Shown here: positions 44,417 through 54,444 of the stretch, in pieces | Numbering within the stretch: the stretch's first letter is position 1 | How the letters are laid out: every line of letters begins with the position of its first letter | NCBI GenBank assembly: GCA_963757115.1 | Contig: CAVWQV010000006.1 | Span: 806,001-870,000 of the forward strand | DNA length: 64,000 nucleotides | Direction: 5' to 3' | From: CAVWQV01 sp963757115 | GTDB taxonomy: Bacteria; Pseudomonadota; Alphaproteobacteria; Acetobacterales; Acetobacteraceae | Translations under genes and position numbers: made by a program | Notes under the pieces: model-generated | What the model was told of the DNA's origin: nothing | Database searches by the model: none | What the model saw: only the letters and a program-made list of their open reading frames with translations

Positions 44417-44498
44417 ATCAATCCATTCGTAACTACCGTGCCGCACATGAGGACGTGCCTGGAGCGCCGAACTTATCCGATGGCGCGCCCTCCGGATC

Positions 44499-45313
44499 TC
44501 AGGCTGCCGTGGTCGGATCCCAGGCCCAGTAGCGCGCCACCGCTCCTGCATCGACGCGCAGATCCGTCCCCGTGATCATCGCCGCGTCGTCGGAGGCGAG
44601 GAAGGTGGCGGCGCGGCCGTAATCGCTCGGACGAGGCAGCCGTTGCATCGGGACGCGCCTGCGATAGGCGTCCATGCGGGCGTCCAGGCCGTCCGGACGG
44701 GAGGTGGCGCGCCCCCAGCGTTCGGCGCGCTCGTAGGATTCGGCGGGATCGGTCGCGGTCGGTGTCAGGCTGTTGACGCGGATGCCGTGCCGGACAAGCT
44801 CCATCGCGGCCGAGCGAGTGAAATTGAGCAGACCGCATTTTGCGGTGCTAGTAGGCGATGTTTCCAGGCTCTCCCTGATGGCCGGCCGTCGAGATGATGT
44901 TGATCACCACCCCGCTCGACTGGCGATCGATCATCTGGCGCGCGACATGTTTCGTGCACAGGAAGGCCCCGCCAAGGATGATCCCTGTCTGCCGCTCCCA
45001 TTCGGCGAGCGACATGTCGAGCACGCCCTTCTTGTTGAAGATGGCCGCGTTGTTCACCAGGATGTCGACGCCTCCGAACGTGCGAGCAGCGGCGGCGACG
45101 GCGGCCTCGACCTGCCGCCTCCTCGGTCACGTCGGCCCTGATGCCGAGCGCGCGGCCGCCCGCGCGTTCGATGTAACGGGCGCAATCCGTCGCGTTCTCC
45201 GCCCGCGCATCGACTGCCACGATCGCCGCCCCCGCCTCAGCAAGGGCCTCCGCGATCCCGCCGCCGATGTTGGGGCTCGTTCCGGTCACCAAAGCGACCT
45301 TGTTCTTAAGCAT
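44499..45313 (-). pseudogene. SDR-family dehydrogenase (cis-dihydrodiol dehydrogenase candidate), two frameshifts
   Basis: Three consecutive frames make one SDR protein of about 270 residues. The first has KVALVTGTSPNIGGGIAEALAE, the cofactor loop. The second has MNNAAIFNKKGVLDMSLAEWE and INIISTAGH. The third has VNSLTPTATDP and DDAAMITGTDLRVDAG. The breaks lie near 45115 and near 44848, where the active-site segment Y-STA-K is interrupted by one extra base that makes a stop. Its place after an extradiol dioxygenase and with a ring-hydroxylating dioxygenase suggests oxidation of the cis-diol to a catechol. If the shifts are genuine, the step would be lost. Confidence 0.82.
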
Positions 45314-45378
45314 TGGATGGGCCCTCGCCTCGGTTTAGCGCGGCTTCTGTAGGCGCCGTTTCGGCTTGCGCGCGCAGA

Positions 45379-46416
45379 TCAGGTTGGCGGAGCGATCAGA
45401 AACGTCTTTGAGGAGTTGAAGATCCAGGTGTCGACGAAACCCAAGTCCTTCGGCTTGCGGCCGAGTGCATTGAGGGCGCCGACCAGGCACATCCAGTTGA
45501 GGATCTCCTGCTGCCCGCTGTCCTCGACCGCCGCGGCCGGATAGTTCCGCCAGGCATCGTAGTTGGCGTCGCGCAGATGCTCGTACATGGCCCGGTCCGC
45601 CGGCGTATCCGGGTAAAGATAGTAATTCTTCTCCACTAGGAACGCATGCGACCAGCCCGAGGAGGCGAGCAGGGCCACCCTGTAGGGCGAGTCCGCGAGG
45701 ATCCGCGCGGTCGCGCCTCCGAGGTCGAACAGCCGCCAAGGCGTGGGCGCGGGTGGATCGAGATCCGCCTCGCTCAGCTCCGCACCGAAGGTCGGCATCC
45801 CCCCGCGCTGGGCAACGACTTTCCGTCCGTAGCAATTCACCGCGAACGGCAGGATAGGATGCTCGAAGCCCTTGCGCGCATAGTCGAGGTAGAGCACCGC
45901 GTTCGCGAAAGCGTGGCCAAGCGGATGATGCAGCGGCTTGTACGAGTAGGCGGTGTCGAACCCAGCCTCGATCAGGCGTGTCGCCAGCATCTTCGCCGCC
46001 GCGCGGTTCCCCGGCAGCTCATATTTCTTGCCGGTCTCACCCCAGACATTGTCGGCCGGTGGCGAGATGGAGAAGTTCTCGTAGGCCGCGACGCTGTAGG
46101 GCGGAATCACGTCCTCGCGAAAGTTCTCGTACTGATCGTCACCCCAGATCAGCACGAAATCTGGCTTGAAATCGTCGAGCGCCGCGCGGGTCCTTTCCAT
46201 CCAGCCGACCAGCGCCTCCCGATGCCGCCCCGCCGACGTCGCCCCTTCGTCCGTTCCCCATTCGGAGCGCATCTCCGCGGGCCAACCCTCGGGCGTGCGA
46301 AGATGCTCGGGCAGTTTGGGGTTCTGCATCATTCGCTTAAGAATCCCCGCCATCCGGTCGTCGCGCCCGGTCAGCGGCGGATAGTGCGATATTCCAAGAA
46401 CCAGGATCTCGCCCAT
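45379..46416 (-). CDS. LigB-type class III extradiol ring-cleavage dioxygenase
   Basis: This 345-residue protein starts MGEILVLGISHYPPL, whose His11 is a probable Fe ligand. FVLIWGDDQYENF lies near 90, a His-rich stretch YKPLHHPLGHAF near 160, and a catalytic-type segment SSGWSHAFLVEKN near 255. Together these are the pattern of the PCA/LigB superfamily. The enzyme would open a catechol ring with O2. It sits between the SDR and the binding-protein gene, so it probably cleaves the product of the dioxygenase and dehydrogenase. The gene is intact. The specific catechol is unknown. Confidence 0.82.
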   Translation of the reverse strand: MGEILVLGISHYPPLTGRDDRMAGILKRMMQNPKLPEHLRTPEGWPAEMRSEWGTDEGATSAGRHREALVGWMERTRAALDDFKPDFVLIWGDDQYENFREDVIPPYSVAAYENFSISPPADNVWGETGKKYELPGNRAAAKMLATRLIEAGFDTAYSYKPLHHPLGHAFANAVLYLDYARKGFEHPILPFAVNCYGRKVVAQRGGMPTFGAELSEADLDPPAPTPWRLFDLGGATARILADSPYRVALLASSGWSHAFLVEKNYYLYPDTPADRAMYEHLRDANYDAWRNYPAAAVEDSGQQEILNWMCLVGALNALGRKPKDLGFVDTWIFNSSKTFLIAPPT

Positions 46417-46478
46417 GTCATGTCTCCCTGTTCGGACGGTGGAGGTTCAGCTTTGGCCGCTCCGGCGACCCGGCCTGA

Positions 46479-47768
46479 CTACCGCCCGCCACCCGCCGTC
46501 GCCTCGGTCGGGCCGCGGCTCACCGTGTTCAGATCGATTAGCGCGCCTTGCCGGGCCCAGCGCGTGCCGTCGAATCTGACGAGTTCAAGCTGGTGGTAGG
46601 CCGTGTAGTCTGTCGGCGAGTTGCTCAGGAGGATGCCGGGCAGCAGCATCGGCGCCGCGACTCTGTCGAGGCTGGTCGCGTGCTTGAGAATATTAGCCCG
46701 CGTCAGCTCCTCCCCGCATTCCCTCAGGACGCTGGCGATCAGGTACGCGTTGATGTAACCGGGTATCATCGTCTCGTCGGCCGGATTAGCCGAGGGCATG
46801 TACTTCTTCAGGAACGCCGTATAAGCCGATACGTCAGGCGCGGCGGACCACTGGGGATCGTCGACGCGCTTCTCCCATGCTGCGGTGATCACGCCGACTG
46901 AGTGATCAAGGCCGGCCGGCTTGAGCGTCGCCTCGATCGAACCCGCTACATTGGCGAGAAAGCGCTGGGGCCGCCACCCCATATCGCCGATCTTGCGGAT
47001 CGACTGCGCGGCAAATTTTGGTGTTGTAAACAGGAATACCACGTCCGGCCGCGAATCGCTGAGTTTGACGATCTGCGCATCGACAACAGGATCTGTGAGC
47101 TCATGACTTTGAGTCTCCACGATCATCGAACCCGCCCGAGACCCGAGACCGGCTCGTAGGCCGCCCGCGTAGTCCTTCCCAAGATCGTCGTTCATGAAAA
47201 GGATGCCAATCCTGGCATCTGGCGTCGCGCTCAGGACGTACTGGGCGAAGACGCGGCCAACCGTGTCGTAGGAGGGATACAGCGGCACGCTCCAGGGAAA
47301 CGTGCCGGGATTGTTGAACCGTGAGCCACCCGAGGTGAGAAAGAGCTGCGGGACGTCTTTGCCGTTGAGATAGGGCTGGGTTGCAGAGTTGGGCGCGGTA
47401 CCGAGCGGGCCGGCAATCGCCAGCACGCCATCTGACTCGACGAGCCGGCGGGTCTGTTCGATTGTCCTTGGGGGCGAATAGGAATCGTCGAGCGAGATCA
47501 GGTTCACCTTGCGCCCGTTGATCCCGCCCTGCTCGTTAAGCATCGTGAAGTATGCGGACTGCGCGTAGCCATACGCGCCGAACGAGGAAGCAGGACCGCT
47601 ATAGGCCGACGTAGTGCCAAGCTTGATCTCGGTGTCGCTCGCTCCGGTGTCGTATCGCTTCGCGGCTCGCGCCTGTCCCGCCCGGAGCAGAGAAGGCGCC
47701 GCCAAGATGAGCGACGCGAATGATCGCCGACCGATACCGCCCGACCGCCTCCCACCTCGTGCGCGCAT
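46479..47768 (-). CDS. ABC-type substrate-binding protein (internal start reading of the composite ORF)
   Basis: This is the likely functional unit of the C-terminal part: 429 residues from ATG 47768. AGGAG lies 13 bases upstream, so separate initiation is plausible. The Tat-like signal has twin Arg at RRSF near residue 15 and ends LLRAGQARAA. The mature part is a periplasmic-binding-fold type I receptor of the branched-chain amino acid family, which often binds aromatic acids in alphaproteobacteria (FLTSGGSRFNNPGTFPW near 150). Being inside an aromatic cluster, it would bind the pathway substrate for uptake. No permease or ATPase gene is nearby. Confidence 0.6.
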   Translation of the reverse strand: MRARGGRRSGGIGRRSFASLILAAPSLLRAGQARAAKRYDTGASDTEIKLGTTSAYSGPASSFGAYGYAQSAYFTMLNEQGGINGRKVNLISLDDSYSPPRTIEQTRRLVESDGVLAIAGPLGTAPNSATQPYLNGKDVPQLFLTSGGSRFNNPGTFPWSVPLYPSYDTVGRVFAQYVLSATPDARIGILFMNDDLGKDYAGGLRAGLGSRAGSMIVETQSHELTDPVVDAQIVKLSDSRPDVVFLFTTPKFAAQSIRKIGDMGWRPQRFLANVAGSIEATLKPAGLDHSVGVITAAWEKRVDDPQWSAAPDVSAYTAFLKKYMPSANPADETMIPGYINAYLIASVLRECGEELTRANILKHATSLDRVAAPMLLPGILLSNSPTDYTAYHQLELVRFDGTRWARQGALIDLNTVSRGPTEATAGGGR

Positions 47769-48494
47769 TCCGTAGACAATGCTCCTGCCGGCCGGTCCAG
47801 AATGGTCCGACCATGCCCGGAGTGTCAACGGTCGGACCTTTGATCGGCGGGCCATCGCCAGCACTCTGCACTGGTGCCGAAGCGTCGGTCGCAGCGCGAA
47901 TCGGGTCGGGCGGTCGCCGGTTGAGACCACGCCCTGTGCGAGCGCGGCTTCGGTCAGCTTGATTTCCACATCCTCACCGACCACACGCACCTCGAAAATC
48001 GGTATGTCGGCGGTGGCGAGCGAGGTCAACGCTTTGCCCGTGATGATGTCCCATTGTCCGGCATGCCACGGACATTCGACGACAGTGCCATCGAGGAAAC
48101 CCTCCCCGATCGGGCCGGCGGCATGCGGACAGACATTCCCGAACGCGCGAAACCCTCCCGCGCTGTTCGCGACCACCACCAGATCGTTGAAAACAACCTT
48201 CATTTCCCCATCGGGGATTTCGGAAGCGGCGGCGACCCGGACGAAATCGGCCGGCAGCGCCCGAGCCGGCTTGCTTTCCTTACGCGGCGCGGCATTGGCA
48301 TTCGCAAGCCACTCGCCCACATCCTCGCCGAAATGTTTGGCGAGCCGCTTGATGAGATTCTCGTTCGGCGTGGTCGAACCGGCGATGATGCTGGCAAGTC
48401 TCGACCGCTCGATACCGAGTTGCCGGGCCACGGCGTCAGGGCTCTCGTTGCGTTCTCGCACGAGCCTCGACAATGTCTCGGAGAGCCAGCTCAT
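46479..48494 (-). CDS. Composite ORF: XRE-type HTH, Rieske ferredoxin and ABC substrate-binding protein in one frame
   Basis: One uninterrupted 671-codon frame covers three modules. Residues 4-65 form a helix-turn-helix (SPDAVARQLGIERSRLASIIAG). Residues 83-185 are a Rieske ferredoxin with CPHAAGPIGEG (121-131) and CPWHAG (141-146), the two-Cys two-His cluster ligands. Residues 186-242 show no domain. Residues 243-671 start with a Tat-like signal (GIGRRSFASLILAAPSLL) and continue as a Leu/Ile/Val-type binding protein (KLGTTSAYSGPAS, LDDSYSPPRTIEQTR). A cytoplasmic ferredoxin and an exported receptor should not be one polypeptide. Either a stop was lost by an indel or translation restarts at 47768. 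The ferredoxin would serve the adjacent dioxygenase. Confidence 0.75.
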   Translation of the reverse strand: MSWLSETLSRLVRERNESPDAVARQLGIERSRLASIIAGSTTPNENLIKRLAKHFGEDVGEWLANANAAPRKESKPARALPADFVRVAAASEIPDGEMKVVFNDLVVVANSAGGFRAFGNVCPHAAGPIGEGFLDGTVVECPWHAGQWDIITGKALTSLATADIPIFEVRVVGEDVEIKLTEAALAQGVVSTGDRPTRFALRPTLRHQCRVLAMARRSKVRPLTLRAWSDHSGPAGRSIVYGMRARGGRRSGGIGRRSFASLILAAPSLLRAGQARAAKRYDTGASDTEIKLGTTSAYSGPASSFGAYGYAQSAYFTMLNEQGGINGRKVNLISLDDSYSPPRTIEQTRRLVESDGVLAIAGPLGTAPNSATQPYLNGKDVPQLFLTSGGSRFNNPGTFPWSVPLYPSYDTVGRVFAQYVLSATPDARIGILFMNDDLGKDYAGGLRAGLGSRAGSMIVETQSHELTDPVVDAQIVKLSDSRPDVVFLFTTPKFAAQSIRKIGDMGWRPQRFLANVAGSIEATLKPAGLDHSVGVITAAWEKRVDDPQWSAAPDVSAYTAFLKKYMPSANPADETMIPGYINAYLIASVLRECGEELTRANILKHATSLDRVAAPMLLPGILLSNSPTDYTAYHQLELVRFDGTRWARQGALIDLNTVSRGPTEATAGGGR

Positions 48495-48528
48495 TCCCCT
48501 TCAGGCCCCGCTCCGGGTGATCGATCCG

Positions 48529-49041
48529 TCAGACGATGAAGCTGACCTTGCCGTGCGGCCGTAAGGCTTCCAGATCCAGAACGACCCGTCGCTCCAGGAT
48601 GGTGAAGCTGCTGCCGTTCGGGACGAGCTTGTAGCGGTACGATCCGATGTACGGGTCGATGTTCTGAAAGCGCATGCGGTAGACGACGAAGTTTGCCATC
48701 ACGACTAGCGCCGCGCTCTCGGCGCCGACGATCCGCACATTGCTGATCATGTGCCGGGTGCGCGAGCGCGGGTTCTCGGCCCATGTCAGCCCGCTCAGGA
48801 GTTGCGCCACGCGAGACCGGAGCTTCGGCATGTCGTCGGAGATAAGGAACAGGGACTGGCTGGGATCGCCATCCGGAAGATCGGTCGCCGGCATGTGGTA
48901 GCCGCCGTGCTCCTGGTCGAAGAGCGCGAGCCACTCGTCGAGCCGCCAGCTATCGAGTAGGTCAGCCTCGGCGAACAGGAAATCTTCCACCTGCTCGCGC
49001 GTGATAGCGCTTAGCGATCCCGTTGCGGTATTCGTTACCAA
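48529..49041 (-). CDS. Aromatic-ring-hydroxylating dioxygenase, beta subunit
   Basis: This 170-residue protein of the RHO beta family has EQVEDFLFAEADLLDSWRLDEWLALFDQ as its helical start (helices about 15-45). A cone-shaped NTF2-like sheet follows, with SRTRHMISNVRI near 93, VVMANFVVYR near 113 and a conserved end, FTILERRVVLD. The beta subunit stabilises the alpha3-beta3 oxygenase and has no metal. It lies directly after the alpha gene (62 bases) and before the ferredoxin module on the minus strand, the standard order of a three-component dioxygenase. Confidence 0.9.
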   Translation of the reverse strand: MVTNTATGSLSAITREQVEDFLFAEADLLDSWRLDEWLALFDQEHGGYHMPATDLPDGDPSQSLFLISDDMPKLRSRVAQLLSGLTWAENPRSRTRHMISNVRIVGAESAALVVMANFVVYRMRFQNIDPYIGSYRYKLVPNGSSFTILERRVVLDLEALRPHGKVSFIV

Positions 49042-49103
49042 GGCGCAGGCCTCCTCAATGCCGACGGCTCGACCCGCCCGCCTGTCACTCCGACGACGCG
49101 ACG

Positions 49104-50425
49104 TTAGTCGCCGGTATACTCAGCATGCCGCCCGGTCGTCATGCGAGCGTGCCACTCGCGCCAGAACACGCGCATCTGCAACTCGCCCGGACCGCCCTTC
49201 AAATTGCCTTTCATCCCGCGCGAAATGTCTGACCATTCAACCTCTTTATGGGTCGCGAAACCCATTTGGCAGCCTTCCAGCCCCTCCACGTCGTCCGGGG
49301 TGGCGAACCCGCCCGGGCCCTGAAACGCGAGATACCAGTCGAGGCGGGCCTTCCTGAGCGCGGGGGTATCCTCCTTCGGGAGGCAGGCCCAGCCATTGAT
49401 CTCCATGTAGTCGGGGTTTGACGGATAGAAGGTTCGGAACACCCGCCAGCCATCGATGATGATCAGGTTGGGAAAGATAAGATAGTTGCCGGCGCCGCCC
49501 TTCCACCATGCGCGCTTTCTCGGCGCCGTGACGGCGGACCAATCCCTCTCGGAACGCGCTCAGGTCCGCACCGGCATGCTTCTCGAGAAACCCTCGGCTG
49601 ACGTCGGGACGGCCGTCGACGTTCGGATAGAAAGTCGTGACGTGGCCGTTGCCGAGTGGGACCGTGCCCCGGCGCGCGTTCGCCGCGGCGCCGACCGGCA
49701 AGGATGGCAAAGGCGGGGGCGTGAAGCCGGAGCCGAGCCCCTCCGAAGGCATCCACTGCGAGAAGAAGCGCTCATGCGTGTAGGCCGCGTGATAGCCGTC
49801 CATGCTGTTCTCGACCAGCAACTTCCAGTTCGCACGCATCGAGTATTTGAACTGGCCGTCGACGAACTCCATATCGCCGAGGTCGAGCGTGTTATCGAGA
49901 ACTGCAAGCGCATCGCCCATGTAGGATGCGAAGCTCTCGATCTCCGGATCGAAGCTGACGAAGATGCACCCCCGGTGGATGTGCATCCGGGGCGCGGGTT
50001 CGAGCCCGAGCGCGTCGCGGTCGAACGCGTCGCTATAGGCCTCCTCGCCGGGGATGCCCTTCAGTTCACCGCGGATGTTGTACACCCAGCCATGGTAGAA
50101 GCAGCGGAACATTCCGGCCCCGGTGCCCTTGTGCTCGCGGCAGACCAGGTTGCCGCGATGGCGGCAGGTATTCATCGAGGATGCGGACCCGGTCGTCATC
50201 GCCATGCGCCAGGATCAGCGGTCGGCCGGCTACGCTGCGCGTTACGAAATCGCCGGGGTTCGGGAGTTCCGAAACATGGCCGGCGAACAACCAGCTCCTG
50301 TCGAAGACCCGGGCCCGCTCCAGCTCGAAGATCTCCCGGTCGATGAACGAGCTCCGATGGACCCGGAAAATTCCGTCCTCACGATCGTCGATGATTAACC
50401 CGGCGTTGCTAATACCATCCGACAT
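49104..50425 (-). pseudogene. Aromatic-ring-hydroxylating dioxygenase, alpha subunit, two frameshifts
   Basis: The start is ATG 50425. Three frames together give a complete protein of about 440 residues. The N-terminal part has SSFIDREIFELERARVF and FVTRSVAGRPLIL. The second part has the Rieske ligands CRHRGN and CFYHGW, then the iron-site motif NSMDGYHAAYTHE with its two His. The third part has SNPDYMEINGW and FQGPGGFATPDDVEG, the family-typical end. The breaks lie near 50178 (before the first Rieske ligand) and near 49480. It would add both atoms of O2 to an aromatic ring. All catalytic residues survive, so sequence error and recent decay are both possible. Confidence 0.88.
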
Positions 50426-50954
50426 CGTGGCTCCTTTCAGAGCTTTCGCTTGTACGGCCGTGAGAGGACCGGCGTCATCGCCTGGCGCAGGACATCCCGA
50501 CAATTGGTCCGTGTCCGCCCCTGGACGCGCAGAAGCCTCGTCGACCCGCCGTCATAGTGGTAAGACCATTTCCCGGACCGGTTCCGCCTGTCAAGGGCCT
50601 GTCCTGGCTAGAGTGGTGTGAAGACAATGGGCGAACACCGCGGACGGGAACGCGGCGCCTCGGCGATGAGCTTGTCGGCCATATCGGAGGAAGCCGAGGC
50701 TCGTTGGATTCGTCCCAGGGCTGGGCGACCGGGCGTGGCTGGCGCCGTCCGTCCCGGATTACATGGACGAGCCTGACCGGAAGGCTCTGCAAATCGACAC
50801 AGCGTGAATGGTCGGACCAGACTGTTGCATTCCGTGCAAAATGTGCGTGGCGCAGCAACTCTCCCGCGAGAGTCCGTTTGCGGTTTGTCCCTAGACAGGT
50901 CTGGGCTTCAAGACCATGTTGTGCAGGCGGTTCGACTGGGCCAAGGAGGCGACG
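50426..50954. other. Divergent region between dioxygenase alpha and cyclase genes
   Basis: No gene is recognised in these 529 bases, although several high-GC open frames cross it. It should contain the promoters of the aromatic operon (minus strand) and of the cyclase gene (plus strand). No clear palindrome for the FadR-type regulator was found by eye. Confidence 0.35.
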
Positions 50955-53900
50955 ATGGACGTCGCGGACTGGCTGCGCGCGCTCGGTCTCGAACGATACG
51001 AGGCGGCATTCCGCGAGAATGACGTCGACGCCCAACTGCTGTCTCAACTGACGGCGGAGGATCTCAAGGAGCTGGGCGTTGGAGCGGTGGGTCACCGTCG
51101 CCGTCTGTTGGCGGCGATCGCCGGGCTTCCGAGAGAGGCCGTGGTGCAGCCCGTGGTCGGGCCGGTCGAGGAGGAGCGATCGTCAGCACCTGCCGCAGAG
51201 CGGCGGCATATCACGGTGCTGTTCTGCGATATTGTCGGTTCGATCGCCACTCTCGGCCCGGCTTGATCCGGAAGAGCTGCGTGAGTGCTGAGTGCATACC
51301 AGGCAGCTGTCGCCGGGGAGGTTGCCGCGAAGCGCGGCTACGTCGCCCGGTTCGTCGGCGACGGCGTGCTGGCCTATTTCGGGTGGCCGAACGCCGACGA
51401 GATGCATGCGGAAAGTGCCGTGCATGCCGGCCTGGCGATCATCGGGGCGATCAGCCCCCAGCAGCTCTCGGTACGCATCGGTATCGCCACCGGGCTGGTT
51501 GTCATCGGCGACCTGGTCGGTGTCGGTGCCGCACAGACGATGACCGCAGTGGGCGACACGCCAAACCTCGCTGCGCGACTGCAGGCACTGGCCGAGCCCG
51601 ATACGGTCGTGGTCAGTGATGCGACCCGATCGCAACTCGGCCAGATGTTCGAGTGGGAGGACCTGGGGCTTGTCGCACTGAAAGGATTCGACGAGCCGGT
51701 AAGAGCCTGGCGCGCGCGCCGGGAGACCGGCGCGGCGAGCCGCTCCGAGGCGGTCCACGGACGTGCTCTGGCACCCCTGATCGGCCGAGACGAGGAGCTT
51801 GATCTGCTGCTGCGCCGATGGCAGCAGGCGAAAGCGGGCAGGGTTGGGTCGTGTTGCTCTCCGGCGAGGCAGGCATTGGCAAGTCGCGCTTGCTCGCTGC
51901 GCTGGAGGAGCGACTGACCGACGAGTCACATCTCAGCCTGCGCTATTTTTGCTCGCCGTACCACCAGGACAGCCCGCTTTATCCGGTTACCGCGCGACTG
52001 GAACAGGAAGCCGATTTCGCCCGGGGCGATAGCGCCGGAGACCCGTCTGGCGAAGCTGGCCGCGGCGCTCGCACCAACTGCACCCGCGCAGGATGACGTA
52101 GCCCTCCTGGCACGCTTGATGTCGATATCCACGGAGGAACGCTATCCGGCCCCGGCTTTGGATCCGCAGCGACAGAAGGAGCGGACACTTGCCGCATTGT
52201 CTCGTCGCCTGGCGGGTCTCGCGCAGCAGCGGCCGGTGTTGATGCTGTTCGAGGATGCGCACTGGTCCGACCCGACCTCGTTGGAACTAATTGATACTCC
52301 TGATCGAACAGGTGCCTGACCTCCCGGTGCTGCTGATTATCTCGTTCCGCCCGGACTTCACGCCGGCCTGGTCTGGCCGTCCCGCGCGTGAGCTTGATGG
52401 CTCTGGGTCGGCTCGACCGACGGAACGCGGCGCTGCTCGCGACGCAGGCAGCAACATCGCGCGCTGTCATCGGAGTTGCAGGAGCAGATCGTCACTCGGG
52501 CCGAAGGCGTTCCCCTGTTCATCGAGGAGATGACCAAGGCGACTTCTGGGACAATAAGTTGCCAGAAACTGATAGCACCGCGTCCCACGCAGGTGCTGAC
52601 ATCCCCGCAAGCCTTTCGGATTCTCTGTTGGCACGTCTGGATCGGCTGAAGAACGGGCGTGAGTTGGCGCAGATCGGCGCGGTTATCGGCCGCGAGTTCA
52701 GCCAAGAGATGCTCAGCGATGTCGTTGGACAGCCTGCCACTTCCCTGGAAACCGGGCTCTCGGAACTGGTTCGCTCTGAATTGGTGTTTCAGACTGGCAC
52801 ACCACCCGCCGCGCGATACACGTTCAAGCACGCACTGGTGCAGCAGGCGACCTACGAAACCCTGCTCCGCAGCCGCCGCCAGGCTCTCCATGCGCGCGTG
52901 GCGAAAGCCATCGTGGAGCGGTATCCCGATGAGGTCGAGCACCGGCCGCACTTCCTCTGCATCACGCGACATTGGCCGGTGACCATGACTTGGCGGCGCG
53001 TGCCTGCGTTGCCGCGGGCGAGCGTTCGCTGCAATCTTCGCACACGAGGAAGCGTCTAGGCTGGCCGAGCGCGGGTTGAAGCACCTCGTCCCCTGCCTGA
53101 TGGCAAGCAAAAGGGCCGGTTTCACGTCAACCTGCTCAACATAAAAGTGTATGCCGCCTACAAACACGGCGACGAAGCCTCGGAACTGATGGAGCGCCTG
53201 CAGCACGCCGCTGATGCCGCGATGATATTGGGTCTCCATAACGAAGCCACTTCCGCGCTCCACACGAAATCGTGGCTCCAACAATGGTCGAATGACGCCA
53301 GGGGAGCAGGCCAGAGCACATTGCAGGCGGAGGAGGCTAGCCGGAAGGCCGATCAGACTACCCGCTGTTTTCAGGTGGCGAATACCGGCCGATGCCTGTT
53401 GGAGGTGGAACAGCAAATCTCACGCGCGCTCGCAATGGTCGATGAGGCTGCAGCCATGGCGAAGGCGTTGGAATTGGATTTCGTCGAGCTTGAGTGGGCT
53501 CGTGCTCATGCGGCCCGTTGGCGAGGGGACCTTGACCGCGCGCATGCGCTGATGAGCCGCGCCGTCGAACTGGCTCGGTTGCGCGAGGAACGCTGGAGGG
53601 AAGTGGAGTGCATGATTTGGCTTGCGATGATTGATCTTGAACGCCGGAAGTTGCCGTCAGTGGAGCAATGGTGCGACGAGATTGACGAGATCGCCGGGCG
53701 CTTTGACCATCCATTGCCTCCGGTATCACCGGCCTTTCGCGCGCTGGCTCGATGCAACTCCTCCGGAAGGGACCTGTCGCCGGCACTCGGCCAAGCTCTG
53801 ACCTCGTTACGCGAGTTTGACGACAAGGGACACCTGGCTTTTGTGCTGAATTTCTCTGCCCATGATCATCTCTCGCGAGGTCAGTGCGATCACGCCCGCA

Positions 53901-54115
53901 GCGCGGCAACCGAGGCCTTGACGATGGCGCGTGCAATGTCGCGGACCACGGAGATCGTCGTTGCCACATCGATCCTGGCCCGCACGCAATGCATCGAGGG
54001 AGACCGATCGGCGGCGATCGCACGAATTCAGGCGCTAACTTCCGAATGTGATCTTTCGACCTACAGCGCACGGGCAAGGGCGAGCCTTGAGCAGGCCGTG
54101 CATGACATTGCATGA
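50955..54115 (+). pseudogene. SAM-domain adenylate/guanylate cyclase with AAA ATPase and TPR region, many frameshifts
   Basis: ATG 50955 has AAGGAGG upstream. In order, across at least seven frame changes: a SAM domain (DVADWLRALGLERYEAAF); a class III cyclase domain (ITVLFCDIVGS, then VARFVGDGVLAYFGWPNADE, IGIATGLVVIGD and GDTPNLAARLQALA); an AAA_16 ATPase with PLIGRDEELDLLL and Walker A LLSGEAGIGKSRLLAAL; Walker-B-like LMLFEDAHWSDPTS; a helical region GAVIGREFSQEML; and a long TPR-like C-terminus (53147-54115, still open). Such cyclases couple ATPase sensing to cAMP production. The density of shifts (breaks near 51260, 51835, 52045, 52290, 52380, 52490 and 53050) indicates decay or a poorly resolved stretch. 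Confidence 0.85.
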
Positions 54116-54195
54116 CATTGACGCTGCGTTGGAACGCCCACCAAAGAGCAAGTAGACAACTGAGCTACAGGATTTTGCAACCTGAGGAGGACGCT

Positions 54196-54444
54196 ATGGG
54201 TCTAGTCATCGTCGAGCGGACCTTTGAGCAACCGCCAACTGATTCGGATCTGGATGCAGGTGCCGAACGGGAGGCGCCGTGCAGGCAAATCCATTCCATT
54301 GCCTGGAAACGCAGCGTGATGTCGAAAGACCGTCGGCGCATGATCTGCGAGTATGAGGCGCCCGATGCCGAAACGGTCAGAAGGGTGCAACTTGAGGCCA
54401 TGTTGCCGTTCGATCGCATCTGGTCAGCAGAGGCGCACGAATAG
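54196..54444 (+). CDS. DUF4242-like small protein
   Basis: This 82-residue protein starts at ATG 54196 behind GAGGAGGAC. The frame extends upstream to overlap the cyclase remnant, but without a ribosome site. The DUF4242/ferredoxin-like fold pattern is visible: VIVERTFEQPPTD, IAWKRSVMSKDRRRMICEYEAPDAETVRR and a short end, FDRIWSA. Family members include nickel-binding small proteins of unknown role. It directly follows the TPR part of the cyclase gene and may be a small partner of it. Confidence 0.72.
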   Translation: MGLVIVERTFEQPPTDSDLDAGAEREAPCRQIHSIAWKRSVMSKDRRRMICEYEAPDAETVRRVQLEAMLPFDRIWSAEAHE

